A stretch of 64,000 nt of DNA from Bacteroides sp. (GTDB taxonomy: Bacteria > Bacteroidota > Bacteroidia > Bacteroidales > Bacteroidaceae): the NCBI GenBank assembly GCA_021202275.1, contig JAJQDI010000009.1:1-64000 (forward strand), read 5' to 3'. Below, one piece after another: positions 28,382 through 37,653 of the stretch (the stretch's first letter is position 1; every line of letters begins with the position of its first letter). The position numbers were made by a program, and so were the translations under genes. The notes below the pieces were generated by a model that was not told the DNA's origin, searched no databases, and saw nothing but the letters and a program-made list of their open reading frames with translations.

Positions 28382-28413
28382 TTTGGAATGATTGGTTCTT
28401 TTTTATAGATTTG
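28382..28413 (+). promoter_or_regulatory. Bacteroidetes-type promoter
   Basis: TTTG (28382-28385), 20 nt, TAGATTTG (28406-28413). The lipoprotein ATG at 28668 lies about 250 nt downstream, so the transcript would carry a long leader; nothing structured was recognised in it. Confidence 0.75.
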
Positions 28414-28667
28414 TCACGATATAATTCAGACATACAACTAACACTATACAAATAAAGACCCTATTATAAACGATCCTGTAAAAGAAATATATTTACGATT
28501 ATCTCCATAAACAGCCCCATACATCCATCTCCGACAGGCTTTACATGACAAAAAAGAAAACCCCTCCGGAGGAAAGAGGTCATAGGATGATGAAGCGAAA
28601 AAGAGATACAAAACCGGTATACAACCGGAACCCGAATAACATTATTCTATTAAATAAACTATTCATC

Positions 28668-29668
28668 ATGAAAAAAGTATTTTTATTAGTAAGTCTTGTG
28701 AGTGTGTTCTATGCCTGTGACAATGGGCAAAGTAGTATGGTTCCTCCACCCGACCCCATTCCTGAACCCGGTGAAAAAAAGAATATACCATCTCTTTCGG
28801 AATGGCTGGAGAGATCAAAGACATTACCGAACTTCCCCTGTCGCGCAACGGATCGGATGACCTGTACGGTATACAGATATACACCGCTCTTCCTGAAAGT
28901 GATACCTATGCTCCTTACGCCTATGGGTTGTTTGATGATCTGACGGGGTTGACAGTCAAACTTCTGGAAGGTAACAAATATAAATTTGTAGCCACAATGG
29001 TGGTAGACGGGAAAAATCGTCTTTATTCTTATGAAAACCTCTATGCTGAGCCTTTCGCCACAAGTAAATCGAATACTCCGATCCTTCCGGATTTCCAGTA
29101 CTCATCTAATATACATATGTACAACATTTCTTTTGGCAGCGCTTTCCTTTCTACAGCTCACTATATGAGTCCCAACCTGGACCGCTTCTATGGAGTGGTA
29201 CGGGATTATATTCCGGTAGAAGACGGAACCGTTACCATCGAAATGATCCGTACCGCGTTTGGTCTGAAAATCATAGCTGAAGGTCTTGAGGAAGGAATGC
29301 TGGAAGTGAATGTAGAAAATAGCCCTCCTATGCAGATCAGGCATCCTGAAACCGAAATAAAGGAGATCATTTCCTTTTACGGAATTCATTCCGGTTATGA
29401 ATACCTATATGACAATCAGACAGACTATTCCGAAGATTATTTGGTGTCTATAACCTGGAAAAAAGACGACAATACCGCTCTTCCCATTGCCAATCAGACA
29501 TTGACATTCAAACGCAACAAACTATACGTAGTCACTGTAGAAATAGATGATTCTGCAATGGAAAACGGGATGGATATTCATATAGATGATGATGAGTTAG
29601 AGGAAGAACATATCACCATAAAGCCCGGTGAAGGAATCGATATGGGGGTTGAACCCGAACAGATGTAA
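28668..29668 (+). pseudogene. Lipoprotein, frameshifted in an A7 run
   Basis: The first frame gives a lipoprotein signal (MKKVFLLVSLVSVFYAC) and a Pro-rich linker (PPPDPIPEPGEKK). The run GGTGAAAAAAAGAAT at 28774-28780 has one A too many; six A would read EPGEKEYTISFGMAGEIKDI and join the frame that runs to 29668. The long part (LSRNGSDDLYGIQIYTALPE and following) is beta-rich with a C-terminal acidic tail (DIHIDDDELEEEHI), similar in layout to the fimbrillin/DUF-type lipoproteins of Bacteroidales. Function unknown; probably surface-exposed. Confidence 0.75.
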
Positions 29669-29809
29669 TTATAAAAAGTGATAATCCGGATGCATCCTAT
29701 TATACGGAACCGAAAATCGATGGGATACATTTTTTCCCATTAAAAACGATAGAACAGATCATTGATCTTACCCACAGAAAAAGGGTTGTCCAAAAAGTTT
29801 CTGAAATAA

Positions 29810-29851
29810 AAATTCACCCTCGTTACAGTATTTTGTAATAAGGGTGAATTT
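29810..29851. terminator. Hairpin terminator between convergent genes
   Basis: AAATTCACCCTCGTTACA (29810-29827) pairs with TGTAATAAGGGTGAATTT (29834-29851), two mismatches, followed by TTGTTAA. It is placed between the lipoprotein and the convergent ferritin-like gene and could serve both. Confidence 0.75.
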
Positions 29852-29929
29852 GTTAACCCGGGACTCTTGAGACGGCCCTGTTTCCGTGATAAGCCTTGCA
29901 GTTTCCTCTATACGCGTCGGAACTGGAAC

Positions 29930-30352
29930 TTACCTCAGTCTTTCCAGTCTGTAAAGCAATTGCTGGATCGTTTCCTGACAATCATCTATGATAGACTCTG
30001 AGAAATCCTGAGAAAAAAGATCCCTGTGGCTCTCTACATATGTATAGAAATCCTGTACATGCTTCACTATATTCTCAGGAACCTTCGTTTCCGGAATAGT
30101 GATCGCAATATCTCCTTTCATCGCGTAGGTAGTCTCGGTCAGTCGATCCAGCACATCGGGCAGTGTTTCCAGGGCCTGATCCAGGGCAATATGTTGTGCA
30201 TAGCTACCTTCACCGCTTACGTGCCAATGGTACAGTTTCAAACTATTATTAAAAGAATAAAGAGCACCGATAAAACGTCCGATCTCCTGGTTGGAAGTGT
30301 TGGACGTATTTTTGCTCTGAGTAGATGGTTTCACAGTTGTTGCCATATTCAA
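29930..30352 (-). CDS. Ferritin-like/Dps-like four-helix protein (DUF5856 type)
   Basis: 140 residues (an ATG two codons later is equally possible). After a Ser/Thr-rich N-tail, helix 1 reads IGALYSFNNSLKLYHWHVSG and helix 2 IALDQALETLPDVLDRLTET, which matches the Dps/DUF5856 pattern in which HWHVSG and the downstream DxxxE sites form a metal-binding region. The C-terminal helices include FYTYVESHRDLFSQDFSESI. It is cytoplasmic, with a likely role in iron or oxidative stress handling (family inference). The promoter region upstream is A/T rich with no perfect box. Confidence 0.7.
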   Translation of the reverse strand: MNMATTVKPSTQSKNTSNTSNQEIGRFIGALYSFNNSLKLYHWHVSGEGSYAQHIALDQALETLPDVLDRLTETTYAMKGDIAITIPETKVPENIVKHVQDFYTYVESHRDLFSQDFSESIIDDCQETIQQLLYRLERLR

Positions 30353-30496
30353 AATAAGTTAAAGTTTAGATTAAACTTCTATCTAAACAGTCAAGTTGTA
30401 CAGAAGGTTTTTCCAAACGACGAAAAAATTTAAAAAAACATACCATGCACGATGTACGGATTAGTTACTTGATAGGGATCATCAAGTTAGTGTTCT

Positions 30497-30860
30497 ATAT
30501 ATTCTGCTCAGTTGTCCTATAGAGAGATCTCTGCCGATGAAGTCTCCATGACCACCTACAGAAAAGACACCACCGCCTGTATCCTGGTCCTGTGTGACAA
30601 AGCAAACATTTATTACAAATTCGTGGCTCAGGATTTTCGTGTAGTACAAAACGTTGAGAAACAGATCAAATTCTCCATTCCCTCCGTACGCGCCGGCAGG
30701 GTGATCGAATACCGCTACCGTATCACCGCCGATTTCTACTACTCTCTCTCCCCGAGTGGGAGATTCAGAACGAACTGCCCGTGATACATGCGCAGTACCA
30801 GGTGAATATCTCTGAATATTTCCTCTGCAATATCGGATCCAAAGGAGTTGGCAACCCAGG
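30497..30860 (+). pseudogene. Fragment of a DUF3857/transglutaminase-like protein
   Basis: The frame from about 30497 reads SYREISADEVSMTTYRKDTT, CDKANIYYKF and VEKQIKFSIPSVRAGRVIEY followed by RYRITADFYYSL, which is the start of the DUF3857 domain (usually found before a transglutaminase domain). Near 30750 a frame change continues PEWEIQNELPVIHAQYQVNI and SEYFLCNIG, the next conserved block. There is no signal peptide upstream and no transglutaminase domain downstream. It is a broken relic; the stretch to 31080 holds nothing else apart from a -7-like TACTTTTG at 30978. Confidence 0.7.
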
Positions 30861-31119
30861 TGTTTCTTTATCTAAAATACTGTATATATGTGTGTTATTT
30901 ACTTGCTCTTTCCCCTGTCTATCCCTTTCATCCTTTAAATACTCTAAAAGATATACTCCTTATTGAACCAAATCGGTTACTTTTGTAAGTAAGGCAGGCA
31001 GGTAACAACACTTGCTACGGAATAGATACGATCTTTACTATCTGGGTATATATAAGAGGGGGACTTAACTGGCACCGGAGATGTTTCCGGTATGGTACAC
31101 AACATATAGACTGACACGA

Positions 31120-33306
31120 ATGAGACTATTCAAAAATAGAGGCTGTCTGACGGGATTACTCCTGTTATTCAGTTGTTTCTTTTCTCTTTATCTGAAAGCC
31201 TCTTCCTTTCCGATGGAGATCGGGCGGGAAGGCGAATCCTGGTATCTGACTATCGACCGGAACATATTTCATCGGGATATCTTCATGACTACCCGCGTGG
31301 CAGACATAAGCGGACACAAACACATCGCCGCCGGACAGACGTTCCATCCCGGAAAAGTGTTTCATTTCGTAGAGAAAGGAGGACAGTTGCTCTTTGAAGA
31401 AAAAGAATATGAAATGTGGTGCGACAGCAGCCAGAATGTACACGCTGGTCTTCAAACCAACCAGACCCCTAAATACCCTTTCGCTTTCCCTATTCACAGA
31501 TCGGACCCGGCTTCGGTGACGATCGATATTACCCGGTTCTTCGGCGAAGCAATACCGGAAATGATGCCCCTGGCGTCAGGGCTGCTTTCCGGAAAGCTGG
31601 CTCCCCGACTGAGTGGGATCCGCGACTTCCGCAACCTGCCCGACCGGATACACATCCGTTCGGAACTTATCTATACAGGAAGCAGTACCTCTTTCTCCCT
31701 GCAACTTCACTACAACCTGCTATTGATGGATGATCCGGCACCTCTCCGGCAGGCAGACCCGCGTGTGGGATATTTCACGCGAAGCTACAAGAGATTGCAG
31801 GAAGGTAAACCCATCGAGCGCCTCAGATACATCACCCGCTGGAACCTACAGCCCGCAGACAAAAACAAATACCTGGCGGGAGAACTTACGGAGGTGGACC
31901 AACCCATTGTATTCTATATCGATCCGGCCTTGCCTGCCCATGTATCTCACTATGCACAAAAAGGTATATTGGACTGGAACAAAGCATTTGAAGCCATCGG
32001 ATTTAAAGATGTGATCCAGATCAGGGAGCTACCTAATGAAGAGGAATTCGATAGACACGACATCTCCGTGAATATGCTTCGCTACATCCCCAAGGCCAGA
32101 GAGAATGCCATGGGAGCTACCCTGGTAGATCCGCGCTCGGGAGAGATCCTCCAGGTAGATATCTATTGGTACCACGACCTCGAAGAGCGACTCAGGAAGT
32201 GGAGGTTTGTACAGACGGCTGCCTGCGATCCGGCGGCACGTGAAGAGATACTGTCCGAAGAGACGCTCGGAGAAATGATCCGCTACGTAGCGGCACATGA
32301 GATGGGGCATGTACTCGGACTCAAACACAACATGCGCGGATCTTTTGCCTATCCTGTGGATTCGCTGCGTTCTGCCTCTTTCACCGCTGAGTATGGCACT
32401 ACAGCCTCTATCATGGACTATGCCCGGTTCAACTACGTGGCCCAACCCGGAGATCTGGAAAAGGGTGTATCGATGCTCCCTCCCAGGCTGGGACCCTATG
32501 ATTACATGGCCATAGCATGGGGCTATACCCCGGTGCCGGAAGGGGAAGACGAGCAGGCGTTTCTCCGCCGGATGGTCGATAGCAGACAGCACAACCCGAT
32601 GTATCTGTTTGCCGCGGAAAGCAGGCAGGAGATCACCAGTGATCCTTCCGCACAGGCCGATGTGCTGGGAAACGATGTGATCCTCTCTTCGAAATACGGC
32701 ATCCGGAACCTGAAAGTAATCACCGCCAATATGCACCACTGGCTGTCCGGCTGGACTCGTCCGAAAGAGGCGATAAGCGAGATGTACGACGAGATCCTCG
32801 AACAGTATTTCCTCTATCTCTACAGCAATGCTTCCTACATCGGAGGCACATTCTACCTGGAGTCCGGAACAAAAGACACCGAAGGAGGATATCATTTTAC
32901 CGATCAGGACACAGGCTTCCAGGCATTGGATTTTATCCTGGAAGAACTTCTTCATGGCTCGTCGTGGCTGATAGACGAGCCACTTAACAAACTGTTGGGT
33001 AACCAGCAAGAAACCCTTCTTAACAAACAAAGTGCGTTCCTGCGGAGCTTCCTGACAACCATCCCCCGAAGATTTGCACTTAACTCCCGGGGCGATGTAT
33101 CCCTGCTATTCGGGAAAATAACAGACCATCTTTTCCAATCGCTATCCGCTCCCGATCTCTCTACGCAAGCACTCCGGATCACCTATCTCCAACAACTCAA
33201 CGAACTATCTTCTTTATCTACCCAGAGAGATGCCATAGGTCTTATGGTAGCCGCGGCGGCGGAAAACGAATTAAAAAAACAAAAATATTTACAAATGGAC
33301 GATTGA
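31120..33306 (+). CDS. Secreted zinc metalloprotease (DUF5117/DUF4953 met-zincin type)
   Basis: 728 residues from ATG 31120 (MRLFKNRGCLTGLLLLFSCF, signal peptide; a start at 31081 is in frame but would bury it). The N-terminal half (about 30-190) matches the DUF5117 region (YLTIDRNIFHRDIFMTTRVA). The catalytic motif AAHEMGHVLGLKHNMRGS around residue 400 is HExxHxxGxxH with the third His, and a Met-turn-like SIMDYARFN follows. The C-terminal half is helical. The family is periplasmic or outer-membrane-associated and Zn-dependent. It seems monocistronic. It is slightly shorter than the usual 800 or so residues. Confidence 0.88.
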   Translation: MRLFKNRGCLTGLLLLFSCFFSLYLKASSFPMEIGREGESWYLTIDRNIFHRDIFMTTRVADISGHKHIAAGQTFHPGKVFHFVEKGGQLLFEEKEYEMWCDSSQNVHAGLQTNQTPKYPFAFPIHRSDPASVTIDITRFFGEAIPEMMPLASGLLSGKLAPRLSGIRDFRNLPDRIHIRSELIYTGSSTSFSLQLHYNLLLMDDPAPLRQADPRVGYFTRSYKRLQEGKPIERLRYITRWNLQPADKNKYLAGELTEVDQPIVFYIDPALPAHVSHYAQKGILDWNKAFEAIGFKDVIQIRELPNEEEFDRHDISVNMLRYIPKARENAMGATLVDPRSGEILQVDIYWYHDLEERLRKWRFVQTAACDPAAREEILSEETLGEMIRYVAAHEMGHVLGLKHNMRGSFAYPVDSLRSASFTAEYGTTASIMDYARFNYVAQPGDLEKGVSMLPPRLGPYDYMAIAWGYTPVPEGEDEQAFLRRMVDSRQHNPMYLFAAESRQEITSDPSAQADVLGNDVILSSKYGIRNLKVITANMHHWLSGWTRPKEAISEMYDEILEQYFLYLYSNASYIGGTFYLESGTKDTEGGYHFTDQDTGFQALDFILEELLHGSSWLIDEPLNKLLGNQQETLLNKQSAFLRSFLTTIPRRFALNSRGDVSLLFGKITDHLFQSLSAPDLSTQALRITYLQQLNELSSLSTQRDAIGLMVAAAAENELKKQKYLQMDD

Positions 33307-33600
33307 CGACGTACGATTGAAAAGACATGTTATCACATCTTAGATTTACGAATGGAGAATTTACGAACCAACGATCAGCAAAGTTAATTGCAATTGAAAT
33401 TACATGACATTATACACTTGTAGAAATGCATATAACTGACACCATGAACACATTTGTCTTTTCAATCGTACATCGTAATTAGTTTCGCTGACCGTTGGTT
33501 CAGTAAATCGTAAATCTCTTTTGTCTTCATATACTACTGACACCGTGAACACATTTCTCTTTTCAATCGTAAATCGTAAATCGTAAATCAGTAAATCGTA
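33300..33600. repeat. Cluster of dispersed intergenic repeats
   Basis: No gene. The stretch is built from variants of ATCGTAAATCGTAAATCAGT, GATTGACGACGTACGATT, CGAACCAACGATCAGC and CGCTGACCGTTGGTTCAGTAA in both orientations, including a nearly repeated block TATAACTGACACCATGAACA (33428) and TACTGACACCGTGAACA (33534), each followed by CATTTSTCTTTTCAATCGTA. Confidence 0.75.
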
Positions 33601-33604
33601 AATA

Positions 33605-33642
33605 AACAGGGACTGTCCTGCTCTTCGCAGACAGTTCCTGTT
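33605..33642 (-). terminator. Terminator of the HU-smalltalk operon
   Basis: AACAGGGACTGTC (33605-33617) pairs with GACAGTTCCTGTT (33630-33642) with one G-T pair; on the minus strand it lies just after the smalltalk stop at 33647. Confidence 0.7.
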
Positions 33643-33646
33643 ACAA

Positions 33647-33742
33647 TCAGACCATAGTCTGTGCTCCGACAGCTCCTGCCAGGGCACTGATCACGGCAAT
33701 CAGGATTTTCAGTACCAAATCCCATTTATTACTTTTATTCAT
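33647..33742 (-). CDS. Smalltalk-type hydrophobic peptide
   Basis: 31 residues: MNKSNKWDLVLKILIAVISA then LAGAVGAQTMV. A charged N-terminus and a single hydrophobic helix with Ala/Gly are characteristic of the smalltalk peptides of Bacteroidales, which regularly follow an HU-HIG-type gene, as here (39 nt downstream of 33781). Its function is unknown; a holin-like or membrane-tethered role has been speculated from its usual amidase neighbour, which is absent at this site. Confidence 0.85.
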   Translation of the reverse strand: MNKSNKWDLVLKILIAVISALAGAVGAQTMV

Positions 33743-33780
33743 ACACTTCTCCATATTGGGTTACATATTCCGAAAACCGA

Positions 33781-34251
33781 TCAGCCCAACGGATCCGAAT
33801 CATCACCAGGATCATTTTCATATCCTTCAGGAAACGCTCCCTCCCACCGCTGATATTCAACACCAGTAAACATGGAACGAGTCACACCGTTCTTTCCGGA
33901 ATCACGTATACCCGTCGGGGTGAAACGAATACGCAGTCTCCTGATCTGTGCCGGCTTCACCTCATCGGGCGTATCTACTCCGTTGCCAGACGAACTGGAG
34001 ATCATAGTAAACGAACCCAGTCCTTCCAGACAGACTGTGCGACTGTTCTGAAGTTGTTCGCGCAACACAGATACCAGGTTACGGATCACGTTGTGCACAT
34101 CCCCCGGGGTGAGGGAAGATTTTTCGGCAATCATATCACCGATTTTTTGTGTGTCGATCACACGCCCTACCTTGATCAGGCGCGGATGCCATTTCTTAAT
34201 TCCGTCTTCCGACGGCAACGTACTTTGTACGGGCTTGTAAAATAAAGGCAT
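33781..34251 (-). CDS. HU/IHF-like DNA-binding protein (HU-HIG type)
   Basis: 156 residues from the ATG at 34251 (MPLFYKPVQSTLPSEDGIKK); upstream in-frame codons lack a plausible start context. The N-terminal DNA-binding part has the usual LIKVGRVIDTQKIGDMIAEK and the helices SSLTPGDVHNVIRNLVSVLR, then CLEGLGSFTM where HU has the DNA-bending arm start. The Bacteroidales family adds a long acidic C-terminal tail (ENDPGDDSDPLG). It binds DNA and probably organises the nucleoid or acts as a mobile-element factor. It forms an operon with the smalltalk peptide. Confidence 0.88.
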   Translation of the reverse strand: MPLFYKPVQSTLPSEDGIKKWHPRLIKVGRVIDTQKIGDMIAEKSSLTPGDVHNVIRNLVSVLREQLQNSRTVCLEGLGSFTMISSSSGNGVDTPDEVKPAQIRRLRIRFTPTGIRDSGKNGVTRSMFTGVEYQRWEGAFPEGYENDPGDDSDPLG

Positions 34252-34485
34252 ACTTTTGATTTTTTGCGGGACAGTTGCCGGATCAGATCCTGCCAGGCAG
34301 TATCCCAGGTTAGAAAAACTGATAAAAACTCTTCGCAACCGGTTACACATACAAAGATAAAACACCCGTTGCGCTACCAATACCGAAACGGCACAAACAG
34401 GGATTAGCCAGAACTAAAAGGAACAAAAGGTCCGGAAACAACAGGTTATTTACAATGGACTTACCTGGAGACACATTATTTTTAT

Positions 34486-34595
34486 TTTTTAGACAAAAGA
34501 ACAGAAGAACATAAAGCGTTGTACAAACTTACGATGTACCTGACCAAAGCATCTTGCCTTTATGATATGTTCTTTTGTGCTTCTGTCTAAAATAA
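34486..34595. repeat. Imperfect long inverted repeat
   Basis: TTATTTTTTAGACAAAAGAA plus CAGAAGAACATAAAG on the left are mirrored by CTTTATGATATGTTCTTTTG plus TGCTTCTGTCTAAAATAA on the right. The arms of about 33-35 nt surround a short spacer. It could be a MITE relic or a transcribed hairpin; it has no gene. Confidence 0.6.
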
Positions 34596-34683
34596 TCCCT
34601 GCAAGTGAGGGAGGACCGGTTTTCCACCCGTAAATCACAAATCCGAATAAAACCCGTTTTTGAACCAATTTTTTCCCTTATAC

Positions 34684-34718
34684 TTTTTGCGGAATGTGTT
34701 TTTTGTTACTTACCTTTG
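34684..34718 (+). promoter_or_regulatory. Bacteroidetes-type promoter without an obvious gene
   Basis: TTTTTG (34684-34689), 21 nt, TACCTTTG (34711-34718). The downstream 300 nt contain only a 66-codon frame (34884-35084) without convincing coding character. A second promoter at 35031 serves the lipoprotein genes. This one might start a leader or a non-coding transcript. Confidence 0.6.
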
Positions 34719-35030
34719 CAGAGTCCTTACACACTATCCTTTTTTTCATCTTCTACAACCTATACAGCTACATAACTGAAATACAACTTCGCTATGCGAT
34801 CTATGTATTTTTGTAACAATTTGTCTGTATAGAAAGCATTCAATAAACATAACACTATAAATCTATTATTATTTAAGTCTAAAATGAGGAAATACATAAC
34901 CCTGTTTCCTCAAAAAAAGTCGGGGGCCGTGAGGTCACTGGCTTTTTCATATTCTCCTTTCAGACATGGTATACAAGGGGAGGCAGAATTGACAAAGAAC
35001 AAGATGCAAAATAATATTTCAGGCCCTTCG

Positions 35031-35061
35031 CTTGTTTTTCTCCGAAAAACTCCTACATTTG
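35031..35061 (+). promoter_or_regulatory. Bacteroidetes-type promoter for the small-lipoprotein cluster
   Basis: TTG (35032-35034), 19 nt, TACATTTG (35054-35061). About 110 nt before the lipoprotein ATG at 35171. Confidence 0.7.
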
Positions 35062-35170
35062 TACATTCTCTGTTCACTCTATGATTCTCTCCCGGTTTCA
35101 CCTGTATCCCAGCAGCAGATACAAGGCGTAGATATGTATACACAAACCATTTAACATAAGATACATCTAT

Positions 35171-35631
35171 ATGAAAAGGGAATTCTTCATTTTCGTCTCT
35201 GTCTTTTTCATAACCTGCTTTCAGGGTTGTGCCGACAGCACAGATGAATATGCCGTCTATGAAGACAAAAGAAAAAAATACACCAACAGTGCCAACAACT
35301 GTTTACTTCGATAAAGATAACCAACTACTTAGAAGAGAGCCATATTTCCTATGACTGTAGACGATCTGTAGATGAAACCACACAAGGCAGTGAAGTGGTA
35401 GAAGACCTGGTACAACGACTTACACGACTGCTGGGCTTCACACCTGAAGTCCGGAAAGACGAATCGGGCAAAGGCTTCACCTATCTCTGGATAACCGAGG
35501 AGATCTATGTACGCCTGTCAGGTATGTATAAAGACACAGAGCTCTTTACTGAAATCCTGATCATGAACCCAAAGATCAGCCGCGGCAAACCGGCTTCCTC
35601 CGCTGTGGGAAAAGAGGCAGCAAAAGTATGA
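35171..35631 (+). pseudogene. Small lipoprotein, frameshifted
   Basis: The signal (FFIFVSVFFITCFQGC) and STDEYAVYEDKRKKYTNSAN are read from 35171; a stop follows at 35312. From about 35296 the next frame continues QQLFTSIKITNYLEESHISY and EVVEDLVQRLTRLLGFTPEV to a stop at 35631. Since no ATG starts the second part and the pieces are contiguous in an otherwise single-gene space, I read it as one frameshifted lipoprotein. Family not recognised. Confidence 0.55.
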
Positions 35632-35706
35632 TGATTTCAGAAAAGATCTTTATTGTATCTCATATATGGAACGATATATCCTACTAAACTATTAAATATC
35701 AAAATC

Positions 35707-36145
35707 ATGAAAAAATTATTTTTTACCTTTTTGTGCGTAGTGTATGTTTTCAGTTTCTGTGCCTGTTCCAATGAGGAGGAATTTCCTTATCTCCCATCCA
35801 TAAGCGTTGAAGAAGCTGGTAAAGAAGTGCTGAACCGTTGTGAGAAATACTTCTCCACAGTAACAAAAGTAGAAGAAACAGAAAGCGTATCATGCAGCTA
35901 CAAATGTAGTTTATCTTTGTCCGATCCGAAAAAAAATACAGGAAATTACAAATGCCCTCAAAGAAGACTTTACTCAGTTGATCTCTTGCAAACCCAAAAA
36001 ATCCAGGTTCGAAAAAGAAGGAATTGACGCTGCCTGGTGGAAGGGAAGAGGTGTATACGTTCACTACATTCTCAAGTCGGAAGAGGATCTCCTTACCGCT
36101 CACATTTCTATAGTAAATCTGGCATTAGTAGAGTTGGCTGAATAA
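35707..36145 (+). pseudogene. Small lipoprotein, frameshifted in an A8 run
   Basis: Start 35707 (MKKLFFTFLCVVYVFSFCAC). The protein is related to the intact one at 36456: both have lipoprotein signals, SVSCSYKCSLSLSD here and SVSCECTLNVSGKEE there. The run CCGAAAAAAAATACAG (A 35929-35936) has one A more than the frame needs; with seven A it continues KKIQEITNALKEDFTQLISC and GIDAAWWKGRGVYVHYI, ending at 36145 (LALVELAE). The paralogue supports this reading. Function unknown; probably outer-membrane attached. Confidence 0.7.
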
Positions 36146-36152
36146 CATCTGT

Positions 36153-36455
36153 ATGAAAAAGCAACTCCTTCTTTGTATACCTACTGTACTTGCTCTGAGT
36201 TGCTCTGACTATCCTCTCTCCGACAATTGGGACAAACTTATCTCTGCTTACAACTACCTGAGTGGAAATATTCGCATAAAGATCACTAAACAGCTTCTGG
36301 AAAAAAACTGATTGTCGGAGTTTATTTATAAAACATGAATTATTCCCAGGCAGATATCGCCAAGTTCTTCTAAAAAAAAGACCGCAACGATTCTGCCTGC
36401 GGCTTCACTGAATCACACGTTCAGACTACAATATACAATACAAAAATATACCATT
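36153..36455 (+). other. Possible small lipoprotein, open into the next gene
   Basis: An ATG at 36153 begins MKKQLLLCIPTVLALSCSDY, a lipoprotein signal, and continues NWDKLISAYNYLSGNIRIK to QLLEK. In this sequence the frame has no stop and stays open into the gene at 36456. One more A at the A6 run (36301-36306) would end it at QLLEKN followed by TGA, which fits its neighbours better. It is either a third small lipoprotein with an indel, or an N-terminal extension of the next gene; the first is favoured because that gene has its own signal peptide. Confidence 0.4.
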
Positions 36456-36881
36456 ATGAAAAAACATATGTACGCCGCTGTTACACTGCTGCTTGTCCTT
36501 ATCTGTTGTGCTTGCTCCAACGACAGCGAGAGAGAATATCCCGGTCACGAAGAACTGGCGCGTCGGGTCCTCTCTTATTGCAGGGAACATGCTTATTCCG
36601 TACTGGAAACAGGTTATGAAAAAGACTTGAGTGTTTCCTGCGAATGCACACTGAACGTATCGGGCAAAGAGGAAGCAGAGACTGCGCTGCGAAAACTCGC
36701 ACAACAGATCAATGGGATCGCAGATTGTGATTTCATAGAAATGAATACCGATACTCCCAGTGAAGACTACTATTGCCATTGGCGGAAAGATCTTCAGTCA
36801 CCCATCCTTCTAAAGACTTATATCGGAAATTCGGTACTGACAGTAATGCTCACATTTATCAATGGATATATGATCAACTAA
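36456..36881 (+). CDS. Small Cys-containing lipoprotein
   Basis: 141 residues. Signal MKKHMYAAVTLLLVLICCAC with lipobox-like LICC/CAC; the mature part has AYSVLETGYEKDLSVSCECT and then ALRKLAQQINGIADCDFIEM, and ends in strands (LKTYIGNSVLTVMLTFING). Paralogue of the frameshifted gene at 35707. No family recognised. Together with the two upstream genes it forms a cluster of related surface lipoproteins from the promoter at 35031; a receptor or immunity-like role cannot be judged. Confidence 0.65.
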   Translation: MKKHMYAAVTLLLVLICCACSNDSEREYPGHEELARRVLSYCREHAYSVLETGYEKDLSVSCECTLNVSGKEEAETALRKLAQQINGIADCDFIEMNTDTPSEDYYCHWRKDLQSPILLKTYIGNSVLTVMLTFINGYMIN

Positions 36882-36994
36882 TTGGCTCCTGAGAAGTTGA
36901 AGTAAAATCTCTTCAAAACTGGCAAATGCAGGCAAATAACCGCTGTTTGTCGATTTGATTTCCTGATATACTTTTCTGCCGTTATCTTTGTCTT

Positions 36995-37443
36995 ATGCAA
37001 AACGGCAACACTACTTATCAGGAATACAAAACAAGAAACGGATTCTCTCCGGAAGATAGATTCCAGACGATCTCCCCAGCTCCGACAGACACAGAAAGGT
37101 CTGCCACGGCTCGCCGGAACCTTCTCTTCTGCCGCTTCATGAAGTTGTTGCACACACATGCCATCGAACGGAAACCCATGACTTTCTATGCCGATAAGTT
37201 ATGCCTGTCGCCCGACCATTTTGCCAGAACGATCAAAAAAGCAGCGGGCGCACAGTGACCCAATGGATACATGACAGCGTACTTTCCCTGGCAAAAAACT
37301 ACCTGCGCGATCCACATCTCAACATACAACAGATAGCCGACTACCTGCGTTTCTCCGACCAATCGGCATTCGGAAAGTTCTTCCGTAAACACACCGGGCA
37401 ATCTCCCTCAGCATATAGAAAAAGCCTAAAGAAAAAAGCCTAA
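36995..37443 (+). pseudogene. AraC-family regulator, truncated and frameshifted
   Basis: Only the DNA-binding end of an AraC/XylS protein remains. The first frame carries FYADKLCLSPDHFARTIKKA (first HTH) and the second carries TVTQWIHDSVLSLAKNYLRD, NIQQIADYLRFSDQSAFGKF and FRKHTGQSPSAYRKS, the family signature. The frames join if GCAGCGGGCG (near 37246) had one more G (KAAGRTVTQW). The usual sensor half (about 150-180 residues) is missing. Expression of a regulator from this remnant is unlikely. Confidence 0.8.
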
Positions 37444-37653
37444 AGGTATCCTCAAAGCCTTTGTGACAATGGTCAGTAATTCGTTTTTTCTACTGAAATG
37501 ATCTATCAGGACTATGGGCGAAATGTGGACCAAAGATCAATGAAGTGCACCCCCAGTCAACGAAGGCAATCAACGATCAGCGAAGCTAATACCTTAGGCA
37601 ATAGCCATAACCAAAGAACGAATCCGTACTTCATACATCCGTTCCGTCCCTTC

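Noticed and set aside
34884-35084. 66-codon frame after the 34711 promoter
   Set aside because: No homologous pattern, no signal, and it overlaps the promoter of the next operon.
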